A DNA stretch of 64,000 nt. It comes from Hymenobacter properus. Its GTDB lineage: Bacteria; Bacteroidota; Bacteroidia; Cytophagales; Hymenobacteraceae. The notes beneath the pieces are model-generated. The model did not search any database and was not told where the DNA came from. It saw only the letters and a list, made by a program, of their open reading frames with translations. This document shows positions 6,964 to 15,898 of the stretch, piece after piece (the first letter of the stretch is position 1; every line of letters starts with the position of its first letter). The translations under genes and the position numbers were made by a program. The stretch spans positions 1 to 64,000 of the forward strand of contig NZ_JADQDP010000004.1 of assembly GCF_015694735.1 (NCBI RefSeq), read 5' to 3'.

Positions 6964-9900
6964 ATGTACACACGCCTACTTTCGCGCCCGGACGCGGGCC
7001 GGCTACTGAGCCCAAGTCGTTGCCTGAGTATCATTCTGAGTACACTGCTGATTTTAGCGGGCAGCTTCCTTGCCCAGGCACAAACGTCCATTATTGGCCT
7101 CGGCACGCTCACGCAGAACGTTTCGGCAGGCAACCCGATTTTCCCGCCGGGCGGCAGCACTGGCGACCAGGGCCTGGCCTCGTTCGACGCGGTTTTGGGC
7201 GGCCCGAATTTGCAGTTGCGGAAAATCTTTGGCGTCACGAGCGGCCAGAAGCTGGTGGGCATCGATTTCCGCGCCAGTACGGGCCAGCTGTACGGCCTGG
7301 GATATAATTCTCTGACCAATGACGTGCAGCTCTATATGCTATTGGCGGACCCGGCCGACCCGCAACGCGCCGTTGCCGCGCCGGTCAACACCACGCCGGT
7401 GACGCTGCTGCTGGGCGGCCCCACGGCGCGCATTGGGTTTGCCATCGAGCCGAATACCGATTCGGTGCGGGTGGTGAGCTCCAACGAAAGCAACTACCGT
7501 CTGAGTGTGCTAACCGGCCAGAGCCCCTTGGTGGCTGGTACCGCCACGCCCCGGCCGTTTGGCCCGCTGAATTATGCCAGCCCCGACGCCGCGCTGAACC
7601 CAGCCCGCGTGAGCGGCATCGCCTACACGAATTCCTATCCGGGCAGCACGAGCTCAGTGGCTTACACCGTGGACGTGCGTCCCGACCCGAGTGCGCCTCC
7701 CGGCGTATTGGCGACGTTGGACCCTGGCTATGCCGGCACGCTGAACAAGGCCGCTGACATTCGGCTGCTAGGGGCGGGCGTGGCCGCGCAGGCGGTGTTG
7801 AATCTGGATATTTACTCCAACGGGCCGGGAGTCAACACGGGTTATTTGCTGGAACTAACCGCTCCCAATGCCAGTGGCTACTCTTCCAGCAACATATACG
7901 ATTTTTCGCTGACCACCGGCGCCGCAACCAACAAGCGAAATGTGGTGCCCGCTTTTAGCTTTACGCCGTTCAACCTGCTGGCCATTGCAGCCGTTCCGCA
8001 GGCCACCATCACCAGCCTCGTGCCCCCCTCGGCCGAAGTGGGCACCGCCGGTCTCACGCTCACCGTCAACGGTACAGGCTTTATGCCTGGGGCCACGGTT
8101 CAATACAACGGCTCCGACCGCACGACCACCTACGTATCGTCCACGCAACTCAGGGCCGTGTTGACCGCCGCCGACCTGGCCACGGTGGGCTCCTACAACG
8201 TGACCGTGACCAATCCGCCCTTCCCCGGCGTGCCCTCGGCCCCGGCCATCTTCCGCGTGACGCCGACCTGCGCGGCTCCCACCAACCTAGTAGCCAGCAA
8301 CGTGACCAGCAGCTCGGCCACGGTTTCCTTCACGGGCAATGGCTCGGCCACGAGCTATACCGTCACAACTTCGCCGGCCACTACTCCCCAGACGCTGCCC
8401 GCTAGCGCTACTTCGGTGAACTTCACCGGCCTCACGCCTGGTACGGCTTACACGGTGAGCATCACCACTACCTGCCCCAGCGGCACAACCGCCCCGGCCA
8501 CGGTAAACTTCACTACCAACAACGCCGCGCCCACTATCACCAGCCTTTCGCCGGCGGCGGTGACGGCTGGGGCCGCCGCCCAAACCCTGACGGTGAACGG
8601 CACGGGCTTCATTAGCGGCTCAACGGTGAGTTTCAACGGTACCACGCGGGCCACCACGTTTGTATCGGCCACGCAGCTCACCATTCAGCTCACGGCCGCC
8701 GACCAGGCCACGCCTGGCACCTACAACGTGACCGTGACCACGCCCGCTCCGGGCGGCGGCACCTCGGCCCCGGCCACCTTCACCGTGAACGCGGCAGCCT
8801 GCAACGCACCCTCGGGCCTGGCGGCTAGCAGCGTGACCAGCAGCTCGGCCACCGTGACGTTTACGGGCAGCGGCACGGCCACCGGTTATACGGTGACCAC
8901 CTCGCCGGCCACTACGACGCAGACGCTGCCCGCCGGGGCTACTTCGGTGAACTTTACCGGCCTCACGCCCAGCACCACTTATACGGTGAGCATCACCACC
9001 ATTTGCCCCAGCGGCACCGCCGGCCCGGCCACGGTAAACTTCACTACCAACAACGCTGCGCCCACCATCACCAGCCTTTCGCCGGCGGCGGTGACGGCTG
9101 GGGCCGCCGCCCAAACCCTGACGGTAAACGGCACGGGTTTCATCAGCAGCTCGACGGTAAGCTTCAACGGCACCACGCGGGCTACCACGTTTGTATCGGC
9201 CACGCAGCTTACCATTCAGCTCACGGCCGCCGACCAGGCCACGCCCGGCACCTACAACGTGACCGTGACCACGCCCGCTCCGGGCGGCGGCACCTCGGCC
9301 CCGGCTACGTTCACCGTGAATGCGGCGCCTTGCAATGCGCCTTCGAACCTGGCCTCCACCAACGTAACCAGCAACTCGGCCACCGTCACGTTTACCGGCA
9401 GTGGCACGGCCACGGGCTACACCGTGACCACCTCGCCGGCTACCACGACGCAGACGCTGCCCGCCGGGGCTACTTCGGTGAGCTTCAGCGGTCTGACGCC
9501 GAGCACGTCTTACACGGTTAGTATTGTGAGCAACTGCGCCGGCGGGGCTACGTCTAGCGCGGCCACGGTTGGTTTCACCACTCAGGCCGCACCGCTGACG
9601 GACCTGACCGTGAGTACGACGCAAAACGTGCAGGGCAGCTACAACAACGTGACCGTGACGGGCTCCGGCAATGCCATTCTTACCGGTACGCTGAACGTAG
9701 CGGGCACCCTGACCGTGCAAACGGGCGGCGGCCTGGTGCAAAACTGCCAGCTGGTGACAGGCACCGGCAGCTTCGTGCTGCAGGCCGGCGCCAACCTCGT
9801 GATTTGCGACCCGGCCGGCATCACGGCCTCGGGCGCTACGGGCGCTATTCAGTTAACTCCCCGTTCTTTCAGCCCCGATGCCAGCTACGCTTACAACAAC

Positions 9901-11541
9901 CCCGGCACGGCGCAGGTGACGGGCTCGGGCCTACCGAGCCGCGTGCTCAACCTGGTGGTGGCCAACTCGGCCGGCCTTACGTTGAGCCAAGCCTTGAGCG
10001 TGACTCAGGTGTTGCGCCTGCAAACCGGCAACCTGAATACCAACAGCCAAGCCCTGACGCTGCTCTCGTCGGCTGCCGGCACGGCCATTGTGGACAACAC
10101 GGGCGGCGTGGTGAGCGGCCTGGCCACGGTGCAGCGCTACATCACGCCCACCAACCCGGGCTTGGGCTACCGCCACTACAGCTCGCCGGTGACGCGCAAC
10201 ACGACCGTGGCCACCAGCAACACGGTGGCTGACCTGGCTACTACCAACTTCACGCCGGTGGTGAACCCGGCCTACAATACTTCCAACACTCCCCGCCTGG
10301 TGACCGCCTACCCCAACGTGTTCTATTATGACCAGTCGCGCCTGGCCACCAGCAACGCCTCCTACGCGGTGGGCGATTTCGACAACGGCTTCCTCTCGCC
10401 GAACGCGCTGACCGACGTACTGGTGACGGGCCGGGGCTACACCGTGAACCTCAGCAGCAACAATCTGGTCGATTTCCAGGGCACGCTCAACACCGGCACG
10501 TATGCAACGGGCACGCTGCCCCGCGGCGCGCAGACCAACGCCGGCTGGCAGTTTTTGGGCAACCCCTATCCTTCGGCTATCGACTTCACTACCGTGCGGG
10601 CCAACTCGACGGGCATGGAAGACGCGCTGTATGTATTCAAGAGCAGCGGCCAGTACACGGGCGCTTACGCAGGGTACGTGAACGGGCAATCTGTGAATGG
10701 TGGCACCAACCTGGTACCGGTGGCCCAGGGCTTCTTCATGCGGGCGCAGGTCGGCGGCGGGGCAGTGACTTTCACCAACAGCAGCCGCCTGACTACCTAT
10801 GACACCACGCCCTTCCAGCGCACCACCGCCGACACCCGCCCGCGCCTGACCCTGTCGCTGGGCACGGCCAGCCTGCGCGCGCAAACCGTGGTGTACTTCG
10901 AGGCCGGCGCTACGGCCGCCTTCGATAGCCGCTTCGACGCCCACTACCTGCCGGCCACCAACGGCCTGACGCTGGCCACCGAAACGCCCGCCGGCGAGTT
11001 CCTCGCCATCAGCGGCCAGCCGACCTTGACGGGTGCCGACGTGGTGCTGCCCCTGCAACTGGCCGTGGCTACTGCCGGCACCTACACGCTGGCCGTGGAT
11101 GACCTCTCCCACCTGCCCGCCGGCTACCACGCCTACTTGCGCGACGCCCTTGCCGGCACCTACACCGACCTGGCCACTACGCCCATGGTGAACCTGACGC
11201 TGGCCGCCAACGCCGCCCCCGGCGGGCGCTATGCCGTGGTGTTCACGCCGCAGGCCCGCGTGCTGGCCACGGCCCCGGCCGCACTGGCCAAGCTAGCCAC
11301 CGTGTACCCCAACCCGGCCCACGGCTCGGCCACGCTGCTGCTGCCGGTGGCCCTACGCGGCCAGCAAGCCACCAATGTGTCGGTGGTTGATAACCTGGGC
11401 CGCACGGTGCTCACCCGGACGCTGGCCGCCGGTGCCGCCGAAACGCTGGAGCTGCCCCTGAGCGGCCTGGCCCCGGGCGTGTACTCGGTGCAAGCCCGCA
11501 CGGCCTCCGGCCTCGTGGTGAAACGCCTCGTGGTGGAATAA
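6964..11541 (+). CDS. T9SS-exported surface protein: DUF4394, TIG/FN3 repeats, sorting domain
   Basis: 1525 residues. After a signal peptide ending at FLAQAQT, residues about 40-340 form a DUF4394-like domain (IGLGTLTQN, DQGLASFDAV). Then come three units of an IPT/TIG domain plus a fibronectin type III domain, each about 177 residues. Units two and three begin at residues 520 and 697 and are nearly identical at DNA level. A long parallel-beta or adhesin-like region follows, then a C-terminal T9SS sorting domain starting at VYPNPAHGSATL and ending VVKRLVVE. It is likely a surface adhesin or matrix protein anchored through type IX secretion. Ligand unknown. Confidence 0.85.
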   Translation: MYTRLLSRPDAGRLLSPSRCLSIILSTLLILAGSFLAQAQTSIIGLGTLTQNVSAGNPIFPPGGSTGDQGLASFDAVLGGPNLQLRKIFGVTSGQKLVGIDFRASTGQLYGLGYNSLTNDVQLYMLLADPADPQRAVAAPVNTTPVTLLLGGPTARIGFAIEPNTDSVRVVSSNESNYRLSVLTGQSPLVAGTATPRPFGPLNYASPDAALNPARVSGIAYTNSYPGSTSSVAYTVDVRPDPSAPPGVLATLDPGYAGTLNKAADIRLLGAGVAAQAVLNLDIYSNGPGVNTGYLLELTAPNASGYSSSNIYDFSLTTGAATNKRNVVPAFSFTPFNLLAIAAVPQATITSLVPPSAEVGTAGLTLTVNGTGFMPGATVQYNGSDRTTTYVSSTQLRAVLTAADLATVGSYNVTVTNPPFPGVPSAPAIFRVTPTCAAPTNLVASNVTSSSATVSFTGNGSATSYTVTTSPATTPQTLPASATSVNFTGLTPGTAYTVSITTTCPSGTTAPATVNFTTNNAAPTITSLSPAAVTAGAAAQTLTVNGTGFISGSTVSFNGTTRATTFVSATQLTIQLTAADQATPGTYNVTVTTPAPGGGTSAPATFTVNAAACNAPSGLAASSVTSSSATVTFTGSGTATGYTVTTSPATTTQTLPAGATSVNFTGLTPSTTYTVSITTICPSGTAGPATVNFTTNNAAPTITSLSPAAVTAGAAAQTLTVNGTGFISSSTVSFNGTTRATTFVSATQLTIQLTAADQATPGTYNVTVTTPAPGGGTSAPATFTVNAAPCNAPSNLASTNVTSNSATVTFTGSGTATGYTVTTSPATTTQTLPAGATSVSFSGLTPSTSYTVSIVSNCAGGATSSAATVGFTTQAAPLTDLTVSTTQNVQGSYNNVTVTGSGNAILTGTLNVAGTLTVQTGGGLVQNCQLVTGTGSFVLQAGANLVICDPAGITASGATGAIQLTPRSFSPDASYAYNNPGTAQVTGSGLPSRVLNLVVANSAGLTLSQALSVTQVLRLQTGNLNTNSQALTLLSSAAGTAIVDNTGGVVSGLATVQRYITPTNPGLGYRHYSSPVTRNTTVATSNTVADLATTNFTPVVNPAYNTSNTPRLVTAYPNVFYYDQSRLATSNASYAVGDFDNGFLSPNALTDVLVTGRGYTVNLSSNNLVDFQGTLNTGTYATGTLPRGAQTNAGWQFLGNPYPSAIDFTTVRANSTGMEDALYVFKSSGQYTGAYAGYVNGQSVNGGTNLVPVAQGFFMRAQVGGGAVTFTNSSRLTTYDTTPFQRTTADTRPRLTLSLGTASLRAQTVVYFEAGATAAFDSRFDAHYLPATNGLTLATETPAGEFLAISGQPTLTGADVVLPLQLAVATAGTYTLAVDDLSHLPAGYHAYLRDALAGTYTDLATTPMVNLTLAANAAPGGRYAVVFTPQARVLATAPAALAKLATVYPNPAHGSATLLLPVALRGQQATNVSVVDNLGRTVLTRTLAAGAAETLELPLSGLAPGVYSVQARTASGLVVKRLVVE
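8521..9582. repeat. Two tandem 531-bp near-identical repeats
   Basis: 8521-9051 and 9052-9582 align without gaps at a period of 531 bases (177 codons); a more diverged copy occupies about 7990-8520. Each encodes one TIG plus one FN3 domain. The near-identity points to recent duplication or gene conversion. Confidence 0.85.
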
Positions 11542-11583
11542 GCCACTGCTGCGGAAAGCGCTTTAGCAGCGCCCCGAATGAAG

Positions 11584-11615
11584 AGCCCCGCCTGATTACA
11601 GGCGGGGCTTTTTTG
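11584..11615 (+). terminator. Intrinsic terminator of the surface-protein gene
   Basis: The 9-bp perfect stem AGCCCCGCC/GGCGGGGCT with an 8-base loop is followed by TTTTTTG, 43 bases past the stop codon. Confidence 0.85.
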
Positions 11616-11677
11616 TTGATAGCTACACCACAAAAGCTGGACGGCAGCTGATTTTATGGACGTTGATTCTGCGGCAA

Positions 11678-11709
11678 TAAAAAACCTCCCGCCAAAGACG
11701 GGAGGCTTT
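11678..11709 (-). terminator. Intrinsic terminator of rtcB-1
   Basis: Read on the minus strand, CCTCCCG and CGGGAGG pair and are followed by a run of T. It lies about 90 bases beyond the stop of rtcB-1 and closes the RNA-repair island. Confidence 0.8.
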
Positions 11710-11795
11710 CCTAGCTATGAAAACAACTGTCTCCTGTAGAAGACATAGGGACATTTACGTTGAAACTCAGGTAGTCGGTTTGTAAAACTTGGATT

Positions 11796-13196
11796 TTAGG
11801 CGCCATCCATTCGCACTATTTTGGGAGTGAAAGAACCCAGCACGTCCACCAGGTCTTGCTGGTGCGCCATCACCTGCCGGATGTCTTTGTAGGCGGCCGG
11901 GGCTTCGTCAAGGCCGCCGCCTAGCAGGTCCACGCCGTGGTCGCGCAGTTCGCGGCGCAGCTCGCCTTCGGTGATTTTAGCTTTGGCCTGGGTGCGCGAG
12001 AGGCGCCGCCCGGCCCCGTGCGAGGCCGAGTTGAGCGACTCCCGTTCGCCGCGCCCGCGCACGATGAAGCCCGGGGCCGTCATGGAGCCGGGAATGATGC
12101 CGAGCACGCCTGCCCCGGCCGGCGTGGCGCCCTTGCGGTGCACAATGGCCGTGCGCCCGTCGGCCAGCACTTCCTTCCAGGCAAAATTGTGGTGGTTTTC
12201 GACCTGGGCCAATGGCTTCTCGCCCAACGCCTGGCTCAGGCGGCGGTGAATGTCGTGGTGGCAGGCCGAGGCGTAGTCGCCGGCCAGGCTCATGGCGGCC
12301 CAATACTCCTGCCCTTCCTGCGAGTCGAGCGAGAGCCAGGCCAGGTGCCGCGCCTCGGGCGGCAGGGGGCATTTGTCCATGGCCACTTTAGTGTAGTGCT
12401 GCGCAATGGCCGCGCCCAGCCCGCGCGAGCCGCTATGCGAAAGCACGCCCAGGTACTGCCCCACAGGCACGCCTAGGTCGTTTTTCGCATCGGTAATGTC
12501 CACCAGGCCAAACTCCACAAAGTGGTTGCCGGAGCCCGACGAACCCAGCTGCTTCACAGCCGACTCACGCTTCTGGCGCGCCACGGCAATTTCCCGGAAT
12601 TCGGGCCGGTCAAAAATGGGGTCGTCCATGTTTACCTGCTTGAAGACCTCTTTGTTGCCAAACTTGGTGTGGTGTAGCAGCAGCTTGCGCAACTCGTCGC
12701 GCCGCTGCTCCAGGTACTTGGGCGGCAGCTCAAACACCGACAGAGCCATGCGACAGCCAATGTCCATGCCCACGCCGTAGGGAATCACCGCGTTGTCGGC
12801 CGCCAGCACGCCCCCGATGGGCAAGCCGTAGCCCTGGTGGGCGTCGGGCATGAGCGCGCCATCCAGGGTGATGGGCAGTTGCATAGCAACGTCCATCTGT
12901 CGCCGGGCGCCGTCCTCGATGAAGTCGTTGCCATAGCGGCGGTAGTCTTTGATGGCGGGGCTCAGGGCCACGTCGCGGCTGGGCTGGGGCACGAGTTCCT
13001 GGGCCACGGGGCGCCAGTTTTCGTCGCGCACGTATTTGAAGGGGTCGTCCTTGATTTGCTTGAGCAGGGCCAGGGCGCTGCCTTTGTCCATCTTTTTGAA
13101 TTCCTTGCGGGCCAGCACGTCGAGGGCGCGGTTGATGGCCGGGCCTTCGGGGTAGCCAATTTTGCGGAGGTCGTTGCCGCGGAGTTGGTTTGCCAT
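11796..13196 (-). CDS. rtcB: RtcB family RNA ligase, paralogue 1
   Basis: 466 residues from ATG 13196 (MANQLRGNDLRK, matching the start of its paralogue). RtcB joins RNA ends bearing 2',3'-cyclic phosphate or 3'-phosphate to 5'-OH using GTP and Mn2+. The metal- and GTP-binding motifs are present: PDAHQGYGLPIGGVLA, GMDIGCRMA with the key Cys, GSGNHFVEFG, LSHSGSRGLG and NHHNFAW. SASHGAGR carries the guanylylated His at about residue 393. It is the last gene of the island and is preceded by a terminator, so it may have its own promoter. Neither RtcA, archease nor RtcR is nearby. Confidence 0.93.
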   Translation of the reverse strand: MANQLRGNDLRKIGYPEGPAINRALDVLARKEFKKMDKGSALALLKQIKDDPFKYVRDENWRPVAQELVPQPSRDVALSPAIKDYRRYGNDFIEDGARRQMDVAMQLPITLDGALMPDAHQGYGLPIGGVLAADNAVIPYGVGMDIGCRMALSVFELPPKYLEQRRDELRKLLLHHTKFGNKEVFKQVNMDDPIFDRPEFREIAVARQKRESAVKQLGSSGSGNHFVEFGLVDITDAKNDLGVPVGQYLGVLSHSGSRGLGAAIAQHYTKVAMDKCPLPPEARHLAWLSLDSQEGQEYWAAMSLAGDYASACHHDIHRRLSQALGEKPLAQVENHHNFAWKEVLADGRTAIVHRKGATPAGAGVLGIIPGSMTAPGFIVRGRGERESLNSASHGAGRRLSRTQAKAKITEGELRRELRDHGVDLLGGGLDEAPAAYKDIRQVMAHQQDLVDVLGSFTPKIVRMDGA

Positions 13197-13273
13197 AGCA
13201 GGAGTCGGGAAAGGGTGTGAGTCTTTCTCTACGCCGCAGGAATGGCGATGTTTGAGAATGGCCGGCACAAATA

Positions 13274-13305
13274 AAAAAGCCTCAGCTGTAGCAGCTGAGG
13301 CTTTT
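13274..13305 (-). terminator. Strong intrinsic terminator between DUF4440 gene and rtcB-1
   Basis: On the minus strand GCCTCAGCTG and CAGCTGAGGC form a perfect 10-bp stem with a 3-base loop, then TTTTTTATTTG. It follows the DUF4440-type gene and should uncouple rtcB-1 from upstream transcription. Confidence 0.85.
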
Positions 13306-13358
13306 CAGTACCAGAATCGGATTGCTGACCAAGCGGTTTACCATTTGGCTCCGCTTGG

Positions 13359-13847
13359 CTATTTCTTGTATACTGGCGGTATTCCTGTATCGAGCAACTT
13401 CGAGTTGTGCATTACTTTGATTAGCCAGCGGCCATCGGGCTCTTTCGTTGCGACCCAGTTCATCAAAAACTTTATTGGTGGCATGTCTTTGCCGTCGAAG
13501 GTTTTGCCACCGGTTACATCGGTCTGAACGTCGACGGCAGCCACATCGGGCCGAATAAACCGGATTTTGGTATTGGCTATTTTCTGGGCGCCGTTTTTGT
13601 AGACGACCGTGAGTATCGGCACATGGAATGTTTCAATGTTAGCGCGTCCGTGTGCCGACTGGCCGACCCAATTGGTGAAGTCCGCATCTTCCGTAAAAGC
13701 AGCCGCAAAAGCCTTTGTATCGTGGGCATTGAAGGCGGCATTAAAGCTTTCTATGAGCGACTTCACTGCCGTTTCATCGGCCGATTGGGCCTGGGCCAGC
13801 GACGTAAAACCAAGGCCTAATGTGAGGAGTAGGAAGCATTGTTTCAT
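13359..13847 (-). CDS. Exported SnoaL-like/DUF4440 family protein
   Basis: 162 residues from ATG 13847, with signal peptide MKQCFLLLTLGLGFTSLAQA. The rest resembles the NTF2-like SgcJ/EcaC or DUF4440 family: ETAVKSLIESFNAAFNAHDTKAFAAAF, then FTEDADFTNWVG, GRANI and a WLIKVMHNS ending. Such domains form a cone-shaped pocket, and some bind small molecules. An exported protein makes little sense in cytoplasmic RNA repair, so its place between the two rtcB genes may be accidental. Function unknown. Confidence 0.7.
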   Translation of the reverse strand: MKQCFLLLTLGLGFTSLAQAQSADETAVKSLIESFNAAFNAHDTKAFAAAFTEDADFTNWVGQSAHGRANIETFHVPILTVVYKNGAQKIANTKIRFIRPDVAAVDVQTDVTGGKTFDGKDMPPIKFLMNWVATKEPDGRWLIKVMHNSKLLDTGIPPVYKK

Positions 13848-13946
13848 GAGCTCATGTGCATTAGTTGCAATACGATAAAGCAAAGCTATTCCATTTCACC
13901 TTGCACTGCTAAACACCTCTGAGATAAGAAGCTAGCGAATGAGGTT

Positions 13947-15347
13947 TTACGCCCCGTCCATCCGCACAATCCTGGGCGTGAACGAACCCAGCACGTCCAC
14001 TAATTCGCGCTGGCTAGCCATCACGGCGCGGATGTCCTTGTAGGCCTGCGGAGCCTCGTCGAGCCCGCCGCCGATGAGCTCGATGCCGTGCTCAGCGAGG
14101 TACTTGCGCACCTGGCCTTCGCCCAGTTCGGCCTTGGCGCGGGTGCGCGACAACAGCCGCCCCGCTCCGTGCGAAGCCGAAGCCAGCGACTCGGCCACGC
14201 CCCGGCCGCGCACGATGAAGCCAGGCGCTGTCATCGAGCCGGGGATGATGCCCAGCACGCCCGCGCTGGCCGGCGTGGCGCCCTTGCGGTGGGTGATGAC
14301 CTCGCGGCCATCGGCCAGCCGTTCTTTCCAGGCGAAGTTGTGGTGGTTTTCCACCTTTGCCAGGGGTTTTTCGCCCAGGGCTTTGGCCAGGCGGCGGTGA
14401 ATCTGCTCGTGGCAGGCCGAGGCGTAGTCGCCGGCCAGCGTCATGGCGGCCCAGTATTCCTGGCCGGCTTCAGTGTCGAGGCCGAGCCAGGCGAGGTGCT
14501 GGGCTTCGCCGGGCAGTTGGCACACGTCCTTGGCCAGCTTAGTGTAGCGCTCGGCGATGCCGGCGCCCAGCCCCCGCGAGCCGGAGTGCGACAACACGCC
14601 CAGGTACTGGCCTACGGGCACACCCAGCTCGTTTTCCGCCTCGGTGATTTCGACAATGCCGAATTCTACGAAGTGGTTGCCGGAGCCGGATGTTCCTACT
14701 TGCTCAGCAGCCTTATCGAGCTTGTTTTTCAGGAAAGGAATTTCTCGGAACTCGGCTCGGTCAAGCACGGCGTGGTCCAGCCGCTGGCCGCGCTCGAAGC
14801 CACGGCCGCTGCCGAAACGAGTGTTTTCGAGCAGCAGGCTGCGCAGCTCCTGGGTACGCTGCGCTAGGTATTTGGGTGGCAAATCGAACACCGACAGGGC
14901 CATGCGGCAGCCGATGTCGACGCCCACGGCGTAGGGAATCACGGCGTTATCCGTGGCCAGTACGCCGCCGATGGGCAGGCCGTAGCCGTGGTGGGCGTCG
15001 GGCATGAGCGCGCCGGCCACGGTCACGGGCAGTTTCATGGCCGTTTCCATTTGGTGGATGGCGCTAGGGTCGATGTGCTCGGCCCCGAACACGGCGTAAT
15101 CCTTGCGCTCTACCAGGCCGATGTGGCGGTTGGGCGGGGGCAGCAGGGCCGCGGCCGTGTGGCTCCAATCCAGGTGCGTGAGGTAGTCGTTGGGGTTGGC
15201 TAAAAGTTGACCTAGCAAAGCCAGCTGGTCGGTTTGAGAGAGTTTCTTGAGGTGCTTGCGCTGCAATTGGGCCAGCGCGAGCCCGATGGCACGGCCCTCG
15301 GGGAAACCGAGGTTTCGGAGGTCGTTGCCGCGTAGTTGTGAGGCCAT
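13947..15347 (-). CDS. rtcB: RtcB family RNA ligase, paralogue 2
   Basis: Exactly the same length as paralogue 1 (466 residues), with the same motifs: PDAHHGYGLPIGGVLA, GVDIGCRMALSVFDLPPKYL, GSGNHFVEFG, LSHSGSRGLGAG, NHHNFAW and SASHGAGR with His about 393. The C-terminal two thirds are very similar between the pair, while residues about 20-105 differ strongly, suggesting different RNA or protein recognition. Its ATG lies 67 bases downstream of the last of seven tRNA-mimic RNAs on the same strand, and the Ro60 homologue is upstream of them. The context argues for a dedicated RNA-repair role. Confidence 0.93.
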   Translation of the reverse strand: MASQLRGNDLRNLGFPEGRAIGLALAQLQRKHLKKLSQTDQLALLGQLLANPNDYLTHLDWSHTAAALLPPPNRHIGLVERKDYAVFGAEHIDPSAIHQMETAMKLPVTVAGALMPDAHHGYGLPIGGVLATDNAVIPYAVGVDIGCRMALSVFDLPPKYLAQRTQELRSLLLENTRFGSGRGFERGQRLDHAVLDRAEFREIPFLKNKLDKAAEQVGTSGSGNHFVEFGIVEITEAENELGVPVGQYLGVLSHSGSRGLGAGIAERYTKLAKDVCQLPGEAQHLAWLGLDTEAGQEYWAAMTLAGDYASACHEQIHRRLAKALGEKPLAKVENHHNFAWKERLADGREVITHRKGATPASAGVLGIIPGSMTAPGFIVRGRGVAESLASASHGAGRLLSRTRAKAELGEGQVRKYLAEHGIELIGGGLDEAPQAYKDIRAVMASQRELVDVLGSFTPRIVRMDGA

Positions 15348-15413
15348 GAGAATGGTTGTGGCACGAGGCGGGGGCGCTTAAGTAGGCCTCCGTCGTTGAT
15401 TGATGAAAAAGAA

Positions 15414-15563
15414 ATAAAACGGGCCGGGCAACAGGCGCAGCGCCTACATATGTGCTCTAACCAACTGAGCTACCGCGGGCCGAAGCCCACGGGCCGGCCT
15501 CGAACCGGCGACCCCATCGTCCTTAACGAAGTATGGCGGTGCTACGGCACCAGCCCGTTTTAT
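15414..15563 (-). ncRNA. Y RNA-like tRNA-mimic RNA 7 (permuted tRNA closed by UUCG)
   Basis: The terminal stem is 14 bp: 15550-15563 pairs with 15414-15427. Next come the UGGUGCCGUA box, the 8-nt stem strand GCACCGCC (partner GGCGCUGC, one mismatch), AUACUUCG, a small hairpin UCGU-UAAGG-ACGA, and a T-arm GCCGG-UUCGAGG-CCGGC. An acceptor-like stem CCGUGGGC/GCCCGCGG closed by UUCG follows, then a D-arm (AGCUCAGUUGGUUAGAGC) and the return box UGUUGCCC. The arm order T, acceptor, D is that of a circularly permuted tRNA. It is the member nearest rtcB-2. Confidence 0.8.
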
Positions 15564-15570
15564 CCAGAAA

Positions 15571-15654
15571 AACCGAAGCAATAAGCGTCTCGCGTGGTGG
15601 CCCCGCAGGGCCGACGTGGCATGTCGAAGTAGCGCGAGACTACGGCATCCGGTT
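15571..15654 (-). ncRNA. Y RNA-like RNA 6 (minimal form without tRNA arms)
   Basis: Only about 84 bases. It keeps the frame: lower stem AACCGGA/UUCGGUU, box GGAUGCCGUA, a perfect 8-bp stem GUCUCGCG/CGCGAGAC, CUACUUCG and the return box GCUUAUUGC. The T-arm, acceptor stem and D-arm are missing; instead there are two small hairpins, one with a GGCCC/GGGCC stem and UGCG loop. It is followed by UUUUU. The shared boxes without the tRNA module show that the boxes define the family. Confidence 0.7.
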
Positions 15655-15659
15655 AGGTT

Positions 15660-15733
15660 TGTAGCGTGGACTCTGCGAGTCCGCGCCTGGGTGAACGTTT
15701 TGCAATGCGCGGACTCGCAGAGTCCACGCTACA
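15660..15733. repeat. Perfect palindrome, family III, inside the RNA array
   Basis: 26-base perfect inverted arms (15660-15685 and 15708-15733), including GTGGACTCTGCGAGTCC, separated by 22 bases. It sits between RNA 6 and RNA 5 and shares neither the family boxes nor any tRNA-like element, so it looks like an unrelated inserted palindromic repeat. Confidence 0.85.
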
Positions 15734-15742
15734 TCAACAAAA

Positions 15743-15886
15743 CCTGTCCGGGGCAACATGCGCCCGGCCTTTCCTGCTCTACCAACTGAGCTACGGCTAC
15801 TGCTTGCGCAGTTTCCGGCGGGATTCGAACCCGCGACCTGGGCATTAGGAGTGCGAAGTATGGCCGGGCTACGACACCCGGACAGG
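15743..15886 (-). ncRNA. Y RNA-like tRNA-mimic RNA 5 (Arg CCU anticodon loop)
   Basis: The terminal stem CCUGUCCGGG/CCCGGACAGG is perfect over 10 bp. Then GGGUGUCGUA, the perfect 8-bp stem GCCCGGCC/GGCCGGGC, and AUACUUCG. A hairpin GCA-CUCCUAA-UGC follows, whose 7-nt loop equals a tRNA-Arg(CCU) anticodon loop. Then a T-arm GCGGG-UUCGAAU-CCCGC, an acceptor-like stem closed by a GCAA tetraloop (with a two-base internal mismatch), a D-arm AGCUCAGUUGGUAGAGC, and the return box GCAUGUUGCCCC. Both D and T arms are intact, so this is the most complete permuted-tRNA mimic of the array. Confidence 0.82.
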
Positions 15887-15898
15887 AATTGAATTCAA

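Noticed and set aside
7855..11130. Long minus-strand frames inside the surface-protein gene
   Set aside because: GC-rich repeats leave the opposite strand open; the translations are low-complexity Gly/Arg/His and mirror the repeats.
13162..13527. Plus-strand frame covering the start of rtcB-1 and the end of the DUF4440-type gene
   Set aside because: It is an antisense shadow without family features, and the terminator at 13274-13305 lies inside it.
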